Both the position numbers and the translations under genes were made by a program. From Deltaproteobacteria bacterium (lineage in GTDB: Bacteria; Myxococcota_A; UBA796; UBA2385), in NCBI GenBank assembly GCA_016792625.1, contig JAEUKK010000050.1:98901-162900 (forward strand): a DNA stretch of 64,000 bases, written 5' to 3'. How positions within the stretch are numbered: the stretch's first letter is position 1; every line of letters begins with the position of its first letter. The notes below the pieces were generated by a model that searched no databases, was not told the DNA's origin, and was given only the letters and a program-made list of their open reading frames with translations. Positions 34,326 through 44,716 of this stretch are shown one piece after another.

Positions 34326-36968
34326 ATGGCCCGCTGCGTCCCCTCCCTGTCTGCGGCGGCGGCGCGCCGCGCTTCGGCGCCGCCCAGGCTGATCGCGGGG
34401 CTGCTCCGCGCGGCGGCGCTCTCCCTTCCCCTGCGCAGCCTGGCGCCGGGCCTCGGCCGCGCGCTCCCCGCGGCGCTGCCCCTCTTCGGCTCGCTGCTCC
34501 TCTTCGGGGTTCTGGCCCCCGTCGAGGCGCAGGCCGCGCCGGCGCTCGCCCCTGGGGCGAGCCTCCCCCAAGATGGCGGTGAGCTGCTGATCCTGGTGCC
34601 TGAGGGGGTCGATGGCCCGCTCAAGGCCAAGCCCAGCCGCGGCAAGCTCGCCGAGCCGCTGATCGAGGGCCCGCTGGTGCGCCTGCGGTGGACCGCCGCC
34701 GGCGAAGATGGCGCGCCCCTGCAGATCGAGCTCCGCTACCGCGACGGGGCGGGCCAGAAGGTCGAGGCCAACCTCTCGGTCCCCCTGGCTGGCCCGGCGG
34801 CCGCACGTTTTGGCGCGCCGCTGGTGCGCGCCCCGGGGGCCGCCGCGGTCGAATTGCCCGGCTGGGGCGCGGGTTGGCGGGCGGTGGCCTCGCGCGGCGA
34901 GGTCAAGGCGGCGGGCCGCGGGGCGAGCTGGACCGCCCCGGTCGCCGCCCGGCCCGGGCTCAGCTTGGTGGCGGTGGTCCCGCCCTCCGCCGCGGGCGGC
35001 CCGCTGGTGCTGCCGGTCGTCGAACGCGCGCCGCTGCAGCTCACGCTCCAGGCGCCGCCCGACAGCGAGAACACCCTGCTGCTCAGCGAAGGGGTCAAGG
35101 TCGGCCCCCTGCGGGCGAGCCCGGCGGGCACGGTGGCCTTCACCGCCGATGGGGACCCGCGGGTGGCGGCGGGCACCTTGTTGACCGTGCGTCGCGACGG
35201 GGTGCGCGAAGAGCGCGCGGTCCCCCTGCTCGACCCCGGTCCGCCCGTGGTGCTGCTGCTGGCCCCCGCGGCGGCGCCGGCCGATCCCAACGCCCCACAG
35301 GACGTGATCGTCGCCGTGACCGACAGCGCAGGCGCGCCGTGGACCGGTGCGGCCCCCACCGTCGAGGCCAGCGCGGGCAGCCTCGGCCCGCTGAGCCTGC
35401 GGGGTCCGGGGCTGTACGGCGCGACCTGGCAGCCGCCGGTGCAGGCGGGGCCGGCCGAGCTGCGGGCCCAGGTCGGCGGGCAGCGGGCCGTGGCGCGGAT
35501 CGTGGCGCAGGCCGGGCCACCGTCCGCGAACCTCCAGCTCGCCGCGGCGGGCGCGTCGACCAGCGCCACGCTGGAGCTGCGCGGCCCCACTGGGCCCTGG
35601 GCGGGCAAGGCGCCCGGGCTGGTCATCCTCGGGGGCCCGACTGCGTCCGTGACCGACAAGAAGGGCGGCCGGTACGCTGCTTCGCTCAAGCTGAAGCCGG
35701 GCGCGGCGGTGGTGGTGCAGCCGCCCCCGAGCGGCGGGCTCACCCCGGCCCGGGTGCTGAGCTGGGCCCGGCCGGGGCCCGACGGGGCGGTGGTGCTGAT
35801 CGCCGTCGTCGAAGATGACGCGGGGCGCGGTGTTCCTGCGCAGAAGCTCGAGCTGCGGGGGCCCGAGGGCGCGCCGCTGGCCCTGCCCCCCACCGGGCCG
35901 GGCGGCCTGAGCGCGGCCTTGGTCCGTGGCCAGGGTGTTTTCACCGTCCAGCTGGGCGGTCTGCGCGCGGCGGTCTGGGCGGGCCCCGGCGCGGCGCCCA
36001 CCCCCGTGGCGCCCGCCGAGGCCCTCCCCGCGCTGGCCCGCTGGCAAGCGGCGGCGCCTGTGCAGGTGGTCGGCGCGCCGCCCGCCCCGGTGGTCGCGGC
36101 GGCGCCGGCGCCCGATCCCCGTCTTGCAGCGCGCGCTCCGGCTCCCGCGGCCGTGGCGCCCGTCTCCACAGGGCCGGTGGCCTCCGCTCCTCCCACCGCT
36201 GCGGCGCCGACCGCCCCACCGCCCGCGGGGGCGCCGAGCGCGCCGACCCGGGCGCCCGCGGCAGGGGGCGGCGCTTGGGCGCGGGTCCACCTCGTCGGGG
36301 TGGCGGGCACAGGGGCCTACTCCAGCGTGCAGGACGGCTTTCGCGTCGGGCCGGAAGAGGTCGAGCTGCGGGCGGGCGGCCTCGCCGACGGCGGCGGCTT
36401 GGGGGTCGGCGGCGCCGGCCTCGGGGCGCTCGTCTCGCCGACCGGCGGGCCCCTGCTCGTCGAGCTCGAGGTGCGGGCGCTGCGGGCGGCCTGGGCGGGC
36501 CGCTACCGTTTCCCCAGCGCAGAGGGCGGCGAAGCTTCGGCTGCGGCTGCGCACGAGGGCGCCGAGGATCTCAGCGCCCGGCTCGGCCTGCGGTACCTGA
36601 TCCCGCTGAGCGAGGGCATTTCGGCGCAGGTCGGCGCGGCGGGCGAGCGCAGCACCGGCGCGCTCGTGCTCTGGGAGAGCAGCGCCCCGACCTGGACCAC
36701 CGTGCCGGTCTACGGGCTGCGGGCAATGGGCGGCCTGCTCGTGCAGCGCGACCGCCTCTTCGTCGACCTGCAGCTGGCCGAGAGCTTGGCGCCCTACCCG
36801 GTGCGGGCCACGGGCAGCGCGGCGCTGGAGCTCCACCTGCGCGGCCCGGTCTGGGGGCGCCTCGGCTACGCGCACCAGTGGCGGCGCGGCACCTATGACG
36901 CCGGGGAGGAGATCTCGACGCGGTCGAGCCTCGGCCTCGCCGAGCTGGGGCTCAGCTTGGCTTGGTGA
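34326..36968 (+). CDS. large exported Ig-like/outer-membrane barrel protein
   Basis: The ATG at 34326 (GGTGGAGG upstream) gives 880 residues. A long basic leader ends in a hydrophobic signal (ALPLFGSLLLFGVLAPVEAQA). About 550 residues of Pro/Gly/Ala-rich beta sequence resemble Ig-like or invasin-like domains (VIVAVTDSAGAPWTGAAPTV, VVLIAVVEDDAGRGVPAQKL). A Pro/Ala linker near 600 precedes a C-terminal ~230 residues with alternating strands and aromatic girdles (VWGRLGYAHQWRRGTYD, SSLGLAELGLSLAW) ending in Trp, the classical outer-membrane barrel terminus. It is probably a surface protein; no specific function is recognised. Confidence 0.75.
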   Translation: MARCVPSLSAAAARRASAPPRLIAGLLRAAALSLPLRSLAPGLGRALPAALPLFGSLLLFGVLAPVEAQAAPALAPGASLPQDGGELLILVPEGVDGPLKAKPSRGKLAEPLIEGPLVRLRWTAAGEDGAPLQIELRYRDGAGQKVEANLSVPLAGPAAARFGAPLVRAPGAAAVELPGWGAGWRAVASRGEVKAAGRGASWTAPVAARPGLSLVAVVPPSAAGGPLVLPVVERAPLQLTLQAPPDSENTLLLSEGVKVGPLRASPAGTVAFTADGDPRVAAGTLLTVRRDGVREERAVPLLDPGPPVVLLLAPAAAPADPNAPQDVIVAVTDSAGAPWTGAAPTVEASAGSLGPLSLRGPGLYGATWQPPVQAGPAELRAQVGGQRAVARIVAQAGPPSANLQLAAAGASTSATLELRGPTGPWAGKAPGLVILGGPTASVTDKKGGRYAASLKLKPGAAVVVQPPPSGGLTPARVLSWARPGPDGAVVLIAVVEDDAGRGVPAQKLELRGPEGAPLALPPTGPGGLSAALVRGQGVFTVQLGGLRAAVWAGPGAAPTPVAPAEALPALARWQAAAPVQVVGAPPAPVVAAAPAPDPRLAARAPAPAAVAPVSTGPVASAPPTAAAPTAPPPAGAPSAPTRAPAAGGGAWARVHLVGVAGTGAYSSVQDGFRVGPEEVELRAGGLADGGGLGVGGAGLGALVSPTGGPLLVELEVRALRAAWAGRYRFPSAEGGEASAAAAHEGAEDLSARLGLRYLIPLSEGISAQVGAAGERSTGALVLWESSAPTWTTVPVYGLRAMGGLLVQRDRLFVDLQLAESLAPYPVRATGSAALELHLRGPVWGRLGYAHQWRRGTYDAGEEISTRSSLGLAELGLSLAW

Positions 36969-37044
36969 AGCCGCCGGTCAGCGGGGGCGGCCGATCCGGC
37001 GGGCCGCGGGACCCGCCCAGGCGTGCCGACTCGACGGCCAAAAT

Positions 37045-37120
37045 GCAGCAGAGCCCGCCACCAGGGCGGGCTCGACCAAACGCAGCAGAGCCCGCCACCA
37101 GGGCGGGCTCTACCGAACGC
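37045..37120. repeat. tandem 37-nt palindromic repeat / bidirectional terminator region
   Basis: Two units with a 37-nt period each contain the hairpin GAGCCCGCC-ACCAG-GGCGGGCTC (37051-37073 and 37088-37110, nine-bp stems), joined by near-identical linkers (GACCAAACGCAGCA / TACCGAACGCAGCG). A third, partial unit (AGCGGGGCT) follows. It lies between the convergent 3' ends of the 34326 gene and rpsU, so it may terminate both. Confidence 0.75.
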
Positions 37121-37140
37121 AGCGGGGCTGCGAACTGCCT

Positions 37141-37347
37141 CTACCGGGGCTTCTTGAGCGCCCGGCGCATCGCCTTCCGCCGCCGCTTCTCGGCCAGCCG
37201 CTGCTTGAGCCGCTTCTTCTCGCCCGGCTTCAGGTAGAAGCTGTTCTTCTTGATGTCCTTGCGGATGCCCTCGCGCTCGACCTTGCGGCGGAAGCGGCGC
37301 AGGGCCTTCTCAAAGGGCTCGTTCTCACGGACGGTGACGAGGATCAA
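37141..37347 (-). CDS. rpsU: 30S ribosomal protein S21
   Basis: This 68-residue small basic protein matches S21: ILVTVRENEPFEKALRRF, RKVEREGI and a C-terminal Lys/Arg-rich tail ending RKAMRRALKKPR. S21 binds near the anti-Shine-Dalgarno end of 16S rRNA and helps base-pair mRNAs. The start is a TTG at 37347 with GGAG five nt upstream on the minus strand. A longer open frame upstream is antisense noise. It ends beside the tandem hairpin repeat, a likely terminator. Confidence 0.93.
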   Translation of the reverse strand: MILVTVRENEPFEKALRRFRRKVEREGIRKDIKKNSFYLKPGEKKRLKQRLAEKRRRKAMRRALKKPR

Positions 37348-37505
37348 GGCAACTCCAGGCAGACGCGAACGGTAGGCGTCGAGAGAGAGGAGATCGAGAT
37401 CGCGCGGACGGGGTCCGGGGCGTTCATGGCGGCCGCTATCCAAAAGGGCCGCCGTGCGCCAGTCCACGCGGCGCTGCTTCCCGCGGCCCTGCGCGTGGCG
37501 CCAGC

Positions 37506-38282
37506 TTAGAACACCGTGCCGACCGCTGTTCCCACGTAGAAGGTGTTGTGGAGACCCAGGTCGAGCCGGGCGTTCGCCCGCTCGGCGAAGTTGACCCGGG
37601 TGCTCATGGTCAGGTCGAGGATGGGGAGCACGCCAGGCAGGTTGATCTCGCCGTCGGGCTCGCAGGTGTCTTTGCGCTCGAAGGAGGGCGCGTCGCGCAG
37701 GCAGTTGTTCGTGATCGACGAGTTGCCGCCGGGGTGCCAGACGGTCAGCTCGCCCGACATGATGCCCAGGCCCAGGCCGGCGCCGAACAACATGCTGACC
37801 CACACATCGCGGCTCTCGTCGCTGATCGGGATCTCGTGGGCGTAGTTGAAGCCGAGCACGTGCAGGCCAAAGTTGCTGGGCTTGAGCCAGTCACCATCGT
37901 CGTGATCGGCCGGAGATTCCCGGTCGTCCCAGTAGCCTTCTTTGATGCCGTTGCCGACGTACTCGTAGTAAAACACCCAGTTCATCGGCCGCGGCTTGAG
38001 CACGTACTCGACGCCGAAGGTGTACATGCGCAGCCGGGGCCGCTCGAACGGGTTGGCGCCCTCGTCGCCCGCGTCAAAGAACCACGCGTCCATGATCGCG
38101 TTGGGCACGGTGAGGTAGCGCGCGCGCAGGTTGAGCTCCATCGGGGGGCGCTCTTTGGCTGGCGTGCTGCCCGCTGCGGCGGCCTCACCCGGGCTGGCCT
38201 GCCGGAGCGGCTCGGTGGGGATGTCAATGGGCGCCGCGAGGGCGATCTGGGGCAGCAGGAGCAGGGCGGCGAGGGGGGCCAT
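37506..38282 (-). CDS. outer-membrane beta-barrel-like protein
   Basis: The 258-residue exported protein has a signal peptide (PLAALLLLPQIALA). The mature part alternates strands with aromatic residues (RLRMYTFGVEYVLKPRPMNWVFYYEY, FGLHVLGFNYAHEIPI, LDLGLHNTFYVGTAVGTVF) and ends in Phe, the usual signal for BamA-dependent barrel insertion. Two Cys near residues 195-210 (NNCLRDAPSFERKDTC) probably form a loop disulfide. No named family is recognised. It is upstream of rpsU on the same strand with a 158-nt gap, so it is probably transcribed separately. Confidence 0.78.
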   Translation of the reverse strand: MAPLAALLLLPQIALAAPIDIPTEPLRQASPGEAAAAGSTPAKERPPMELNLRARYLTVPNAIMDAWFFDAGDEGANPFERPRLRMYTFGVEYVLKPRPMNWVFYYEYVGNGIKEGYWDDRESPADHDDGDWLKPSNFGLHVLGFNYAHEIPISDESRDVWVSMLFGAGLGLGIMSGELTVWHPGGNSSITNNCLRDAPSFERKDTCEPDGEINLPGVLPILDLTMSTRVNFAERANARLDLGLHNTFYVGTAVGTVF

Positions 38283-38596
38283 GAGCTTCCCTTTGGAGCC
38301 AGGAGGCGAGCCACCTGGGCGTGGTCCCTGGGGAGGGGGGCGAGGACCGAAGGCGAGGACCAGCGAGAGGATGGAGGGAAGGGCCGCAGCCGAGCCGCAG
38401 GCCCCCTCCAGTCCGGGCGGAGGGGGAGTGTCGCGAGGGCGGGGGAGTCTGTCAATGCGCCGCGGCGCCCCGGGCTGGCCCTGGGGTTGAGTGGCTCCAG
38501 AACAGCGCGCTGTGGGTCGGTCTCGGGCTCGGCTCTCTGCGCGCTCCGCGGCGCACAGGCCGCACGGGATAGGCAGGCCCGGCGCGCGGAGGTCCC
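38283..38596. other. intergenic region between divergent genes
   Basis: This 314-nt gap lies between the barrel gene (minus) and holA (plus). It contains one inverted repeat (CCCCCTCC at 38402-38409 with GGAGGGGG at 38419-38426). No promoter consensus, open frame or other structure is convincing. Confidence 0.5.
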
Positions 38597-39586
38597 ATGG
38601 CGGCTGAGGTCCCGATCCACATCCTCATCGGTGAGGAGCAGCTGCTCGTGCGCGAAGCCGAGGACCGCCTCACCCGCGAGGCCCTCGGCGGGGCGCCCAC
38701 CGGCTTCAACTTCACCGCGGGCTCGGCGGGCGAAGGTCAGCCCGGCGAGCTCATCGGCCTGGCCCGCACCCAGGCCATGCTCAGCCGCCGGCGCGTGGTG
38801 GTCATCCGCGATCTGGAGCGCGCCGACGCCGAGCTCATCGAGGCGCTCCTCCAGTACGCCGAGCACCCCAACCCGAGCACGACGCTGCTGCTCACCGGCC
38901 TCAAGCTGCCGCCGCCCGCTGGCGGCAAGGACCGCGGCCGGGTCTTGGCCAACCAGGTCAAGAAGATCGGCGAGGTCCGCAAGTTCGAGGCGCAGGACGC
39001 CAACCCCCTGCGTTTTGTGGCCGAAGAGGCCCGCCGCCAAGGCTGCGTGATCAGCCCCGCGGCGGCCGAGCTGCTCGTGGCCCTGACCGGCACCGACCTG
39101 CTGCGGCTGCGGCAAGAGGTGGCCAAGCTCAGCGCTTGGGTCGGCGGCTCTGGCGAGATTAGCGGCGCTGACGTTGATCAGCTCTGCGCGCTGGTGACCG
39201 AGGCCCGCATCTGGGACCTGACCGACGCCATCGCCGCCCGCGACGTCGACGCGGCGCTGGGCGTGCTGCAGCGCGTCTTCGACGAGGAAGGCGGCGACGG
39301 CGCGGCCCACCGCTTGTTGGCCCAGGTGGCCTGGAAGGTGCGCCAGCTGCTCGAGCTGCAGAGCTGGATGCGGGCGAGCCCCCGACCGGCCAGCCCGCCG
39401 GCCTCGTGGGCGCGCGAGAACCCGCAGCGGCGGCGGCGCATCGAAGAGCTGCTCACCCGCCGCCCGATGGACCCTGTGCGCGTCATGGCCTCGTTGGCCC
39501 GTACGAACCAGCGTTTTCATCGCAGCGGGCCCAGCAGCCAGCATGTTTTTGAGTCTCTGGTGCTCGAGCTGCTCCAGGCTGCCTGA
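38597..39586 (+). CDS. holA: DNA polymerase III subunit delta
   Basis: The 329-residue protein has the HolA layout. The N-terminal IHILIGEEQLLVREAEDRL is followed by MLSRRRVVVIRDLERADAEL and TTLLLTGLKLPP (AAA+-like lid region without Walker motifs). The C-terminal collar domain has ARIWDLTDAIAARDVDAALGVL and LLAQVAWKVRQLLELQ. Delta opens the sliding clamp as part of the clamp loader. The ATG at 38597 follows GGAGGTCCC. It is convergent with rpsT; in many bacteria these two genes are neighbours. Confidence 0.93.
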   Translation: MAAEVPIHILIGEEQLLVREAEDRLTREALGGAPTGFNFTAGSAGEGQPGELIGLARTQAMLSRRRVVVIRDLERADAELIEALLQYAEHPNPSTTLLLTGLKLPPPAGGKDRGRVLANQVKKIGEVRKFEAQDANPLRFVAEEARRQGCVISPAAAELLVALTGTDLLRLRQEVAKLSAWVGGSGEISGADVDQLCALVTEARIWDLTDAIAARDVDAALGVLQRVFDEEGGDGAAHRLLAQVAWKVRQLLELQSWMRASPRPASPPASWARENPQRRRRIEELLTRRPMDPVRVMASLARTNQRFHRSGPSSQHVFESLVLELLQAA

Positions 39587-39624
39587 GGGCGCGCGGCCCG
39601 GCCCCGCGGGGGGCACCAACGACA

Positions 39625-39651
39625 AACCCCCCGCCGGCGAGGCGAGGGGTT
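39625..39651. terminator. hairpin between convergent holA and rpsT
   Basis: AACCCC (39625-39630) pairs with GGGGTT (39646-39651), and an inner CGCC/GGCG pair encloses loop GGCGA with one mismatch. On the minus strand it is followed by TTGTCGTTGG, weakly T-rich, so it probably ends rpsT transcription and may act on holA too. Confidence 0.6.
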
Positions 39652-39709
39652 CGGTCAAGCGGGCGGAGCGCTCGGGCCGAGAGGCCTGTGCGAGCGGACC
39701 CGGCGGCGC

Positions 39710-39979
39710 TCAGGCCTTCAGCGCGGCGTTGACGGCCTTGGCCATGCGGCTGACGCGCCGGGCGGCCTGCCGCTTGTGGATGACGCCCTTGCTGGCGATC
39801 TTCTGGACGATGCTGACCGCGTTGGGCAGCGCGGCGGCGGCGGCGGCGCCGTCACCATCGGCCACGATGGCCCGCAGCTTCTTGACCGTGCCCCGCATCA
39901 GGGTGCGGTAGTGCCGGTTGTAGGCGTTGCGCTTGGTGTTCTGGCGGTCGCGCTTGATGGCGTCCTTGTGGTGGGCCAC
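39710..39979 (-). CDS. rpsT: 30S ribosomal protein S20
   Basis: The 89-residue basic helical protein has the S20 signature: AHHKDAIKRDRQNTKRNAYN, then LPNAVSIVQKIASKGVIHKR and AARRVSRMAKAVNAALK. S20 binds the 5' domain of 16S rRNA early in assembly. The start is a GTG at 39979 with GGAGCTCCCC upstream on the minus strand, giving normal spacing. The longer open reading upstream is not S20-like. rpsT next to holA is a common bacterial arrangement. Confidence 0.95.
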   Translation of the reverse strand: MAHHKDAIKRDRQNTKRNAYNRHYRTLMRGTVKKLRAIVADGDGAAAAAALPNAVSIVQKIASKGVIHKRQAARRVSRMAKAVNAALKA

Positions 39980-40392
39980 GGGGAGCTCCGGTGCGTCGCG
40001 GTCGCTGTGGGCGCCGCTTCGGCTCGATGAGGGGGAATTGATGGGAGGATGAGCGGTCGGGATGCGGAGGGCCCGGACCGGTGGGGCGGGCGCCAGCGGT
40101 GCACGGGGGCCCCGCAGCCTGGGACGCGGCCGCATAATGTGTCTGCGCCGAGACACAAGCCGCGGGGAGCCACCAGAGGTGGCCCAGGCCCGGCGCACTG
40201 GGGGCACGCACACCACGAAGGGTGGAGAGAGGGTCGAGGCTCGACCCACCTCCGCTCCGCGCGAACGGCCGGCGGCTAACCAAAGGCGCCCGTACGCGTC
40301 AAGCGCCGCGGCCGGCGCACAAGCGCAGGGCCGCCTGCCCTGGGGTTTGACGCGCCCGCCGCCCGCCGGTAGCGTCGGCCCCGAGGTGGGCG
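39980..40392. other. intergenic region between rpsT and ugd
   Basis: This 413-nt gap separates divergent genes. One perfect seven-bp inverted repeat, TGTGTCT-GCGCCG-AGACACA (40138-40157), stands out and could be an operator or a short hairpin. The rest shows no gene. Promoters of rpsT and ugd must lie here but are not recognisable by consensus. Confidence 0.5.
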
Positions 40393-41706
40393 ATGGAACT
40401 CTGTGTGGTGGGCTCGGGCTACGTCGGGCTGGTGGTCGGCGTGTGCATGGCGGACCTTGGCTTTCGCGTGACCTGCTGCGACCGCGAACAAGACAAGATC
40501 GACGCGCTGCGCGCGGGTCGGGTGCCGATCTACGAGCCGGGCCTCGAGCCGATCCTCCGCCGCAACCAGGCGACGGGGCGGCTGGCCTTCTCCACCGACA
40601 CAGCCGCGGTGATCGAGCGCGCTGACGTCGTTTACATCGCGGTGGGCACGCCGGGCTTGCCCGACGGCAGCGCTGACACCTCGGGGGTGATGGCGGTCGC
40701 CGACCTGATCCGCGCCCACATGCGCCGGCGGCTGGTGGTCGTGATCAAGAGCACCGTGCCGGTGGGCACAGCCGACGCGGTGCGCGCCCGCATCGGCGCC
40801 GCCCCCTTCGACTACGACGTGGTCAGCAACCCCGAGTTCCTCAAAGAGGGCGCGGCCATCGACGACTTCATGCGGCCCGACCGCATCGTCATCGGCCACC
40901 GCAGCGCCTGGGCCCGCGAGGTGATGGAGCAGCTCTACGCCGGCCTCGTCCGCACCGGTCGGCCCATCTTCTGCATGGACAACCGCAGCGCCGAGCTGAC
41001 CAAATACGCGAGCAACGCGATGCTCGCGACCAAGATCTCGTTCATGAACGAGCTGTCGCGGGTCTGCGAGGCGGTGGGCGCCGACGTCGAGCTGGTGCGC
41101 AAGGGCGTGGGCAGCGACACCCGCATCGGCCCGCGCTTCTTGTTCGCCGGCGTGGGCTATGGTGGCTCTTGCTTCCCCAAGGATGTCAAGGCGTTGATTG
41201 ATTTTGCCGCCGCCGCGGGGGTCGAGCTGCGCATCGCGAACGCCGTCGAGGACGTCAACGCGAGCCAGAAGCACCTGCTCGCCGACAAGGTCATCGCGCG
41301 GTTCGGGGCCGATTTGAGCGGCCTGCGCTTCGCTGTCTGGGGGCTGGCGTTTAAGCCCCAGACCGACGACATGCGCGAGGCGCCGAGCCTCGTCGTGATC
41401 TCACGGCTGCTCGCCGCGGGGGCCTCCGTCCGGGCCTACGACCCCGAGGCTCGCCATACCGCGGGCGCGGTGCTCCAAGACAACGTGCACTACGCTGAAG
41501 ACGCGCTGGACGCGGTCGATGGCGCCGACGGCCTGCTGTTGGTGACCGAGTGGAACGAGTTCCGCAACCCCGACCTGCGGGCCCTGCGGGCACGCATGCG
41601 CCAGCCCGTCCTCTTCGATGGCCGGAACATCTACGACCCCGACGACGTGCGCGCGGCCGGCCTCGAGTACTTCGGCGTGGGCCGACCCGGGCCCGCCCGG
41701 GGCTGA
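40393..41706 (+). CDS. ugd: UDP-glucose 6-dehydrogenase
   Basis: Oxidises UDP-glucose to UDP-glucuronate using two NAD+, feeding capsule, exopolysaccharide and LPS sugars. The 437-residue protein has the Rossmann motif VGSGYVGLVVG at residues 6-16, NPEFLKEGAAIDDFMRPDRIVIG, the lysine region AELTKYASNAMLATKISFMNE, the catalytic Cys at 260 in GYGGSCFPKD and FKPQTDDMREAPS in the C-terminal domain. All key residues are present. It is monocistronic with respect to sugar genes; lepA follows 78 nt later. Confidence 0.95.
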   Translation: MELCVVGSGYVGLVVGVCMADLGFRVTCCDREQDKIDALRAGRVPIYEPGLEPILRRNQATGRLAFSTDTAAVIERADVVYIAVGTPGLPDGSADTSGVMAVADLIRAHMRRRLVVVIKSTVPVGTADAVRARIGAAPFDYDVVSNPEFLKEGAAIDDFMRPDRIVIGHRSAWAREVMEQLYAGLVRTGRPIFCMDNRSAELTKYASNAMLATKISFMNELSRVCEAVGADVELVRKGVGSDTRIGPRFLFAGVGYGGSCFPKDVKALIDFAAAAGVELRIANAVEDVNASQKHLLADKVIARFGADLSGLRFAVWGLAFKPQTDDMREAPSLVVISRLLAAGASVRAYDPEARHTAGAVLQDNVHYAEDALDAVDGADGLLLVTEWNEFRNPDLRALRARMRQPVLFDGRNIYDPDDVRAAGLEYFGVGRPGPARG

Positions 41707-41784
41707 CCGGGGCGGGATCGCCCACCCGGCGCCTCGGCGTTAGGCGCGGCGACCTCGGGGCCCGCCCCCGCTCAGGAGCGCACC

Positions 41785-43593
<1,809 letters not shown>

Positions 43594-43596
43594 GCC

Positions 43597-44202
43597 GTGG
43601 CGGCCGCGGATCGCTGGGCTTGGGCCCTGGCCGGGCTCGCCGGCCTGATCCTCGGCCTGCGCCTGTTTGCCGGCGCGCCGATGCGCATCTCGACCGACGC
43701 GATGGAGCCGAACCTCTGGCGCGATGACGTGGTGTGGCTCGAGCACGGCGCCCCAGACCCGCTGCGCGCCGGCCAGCTGGTCGCCCTGGCCCTCCCCGGA
43801 GAGGCGCCCATGGTCAAGCGCCTCGTCGGGCTCCCCGGCCAGCGGGTCGAGGTCCACCCCTCCCGCGGCCTGGTGGTGAACGGCCAGAACTGGGCGCAGA
43901 CGGGGGTGGTCGAGGCCCGTCGCCCCGTCAGCGCCTGCGCGGCCGGCCCTGTCGAGCATGTGGCTGAGGCCTGGCCCGACGGGCCCCTCATCGTGCGCGC
44001 GGGCGGCCCGAGCGCCGCGCTGACCGTGCCCGAGGGCCACGTCTACGTGCTCGGCGACGACCGCGGTGCCTCGGGCGACAGCCGCCAATGGGGGCCCATC
44101 CCCGTGGAGCAGATCGCGGGAACAGTCCGTTGGACGCTGTTCTCCCGTGGTGGTTGCTCCTTTTTCGGCTGGCCTGAGCGGCGGCTGCTCCGCCTGCGCT
44201 AA
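43597..44202 (+). CDS. lepB: signal peptidase I homologue with altered nucleophile
   Basis: A GTG at 43597 three nt after lepA gives 201 residues. One N-terminal membrane helix (ALAGLAGLILGLRLFAG) precedes the S26 peptidase domain. The box normally reading S-M-x-P-T-L appears as TDAMEPNL with Ala35 where the catalytic Ser (E. coli Ser90) should be. The general-base Lys is kept (MVKRLVGLPG, Lys74), as are GDDRGASGDSRQWG (box E) and a second-subsite pattern. It may therefore be non-catalytic or use another residue. The lepA linkage supports the family call. Confidence 0.85.
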   Translation: MAAADRWAWALAGLAGLILGLRLFAGAPMRISTDAMEPNLWRDDVVWLEHGAPDPLRAGQLVALALPGEAPMVKRLVGLPGQRVEVHPSRGLVVNGQNWAQTGVVEARRPVSACAAGPVEHVAEAWPDGPLIVRAGGPSAALTVPEGHVYVLGDDRGASGDSRQWGPIPVEQIAGTVRWTLFSRGGCSFFGWPERRLLRLR

Positions 44203-44246
44203 GCTCCTCGTTCGCCCGGCCGCGCCGAGGCGAGGGGAGGGGACCC

Positions 44247-44642
44247 ATGGGCATCCACAGGCGGAACCGGCAAGGCAGGGTGAACTGGCTGACCGTCGTC
44301 TTGGTGCTGCTGCTCGCCGTTGTGGGCCTCTGGGCCAAGCTCTTTTTGCCCTACTACATCGACTACCTCAACATGCGCGAGGTGGTGAAGTCCTCGGCGA
44401 TGGAGTGGTACGCGAACCAGGTCGAGGCCTCGGCCCGCACCCGCCTGACCCAGCAGCTCGGCGTGAAGGGCATCGACTACGTCACCATCGACGACTGCAC
44501 CTTCACCCAGGCCGGCCTCACCCAGACCGTGGGCTGCGCTTGGTCGGTGACCGTCTACTATCCGTTCACCAAGTATTACAAGCGCTTAGACTTCTCCTCA
44601 ACCTTTGAGGTCGATGAGCGCGGGGATGTCACCGAGTATTGA
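44247..44642 (+). CDS. single-pass membrane protein of unknown function (DUF4845-like)
   Basis: The ATG at 44247, with GAGGGGAGG upstream, gives 131 residues. A basic N-terminus (GIHRRNRQGR) and one membrane segment (WLTVVLVLLLAVVGLWAKLF) are followed by a small soluble domain (VVKSSAMEWYANQVE, GIDYVTIDDCTF, GCAWSVTVYYPFTKYY). The topology and the position downstream of lepB recall the DUF4845 proteins found after lepB in proteobacteria; sequence support is weak. Confidence 0.65.
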   Translation: MGIHRRNRQGRVNWLTVVLVLLLAVVGLWAKLFLPYYIDYLNMREVVKSSAMEWYANQVEASARTRLTQQLGVKGIDYVTIDDCTFTQAGLTQTVGCAWSVTVYYPFTKYYKRLDFSSTFEVDERGDVTEY

Positions 44643-44716
44643 CCCCCGCCGCTTGGGGCCCCGGCTACCTCCGCCGCGTGCGCGGGCCCCCCTGCGGCCC
44701 GGCCGACGGAGGCGAG

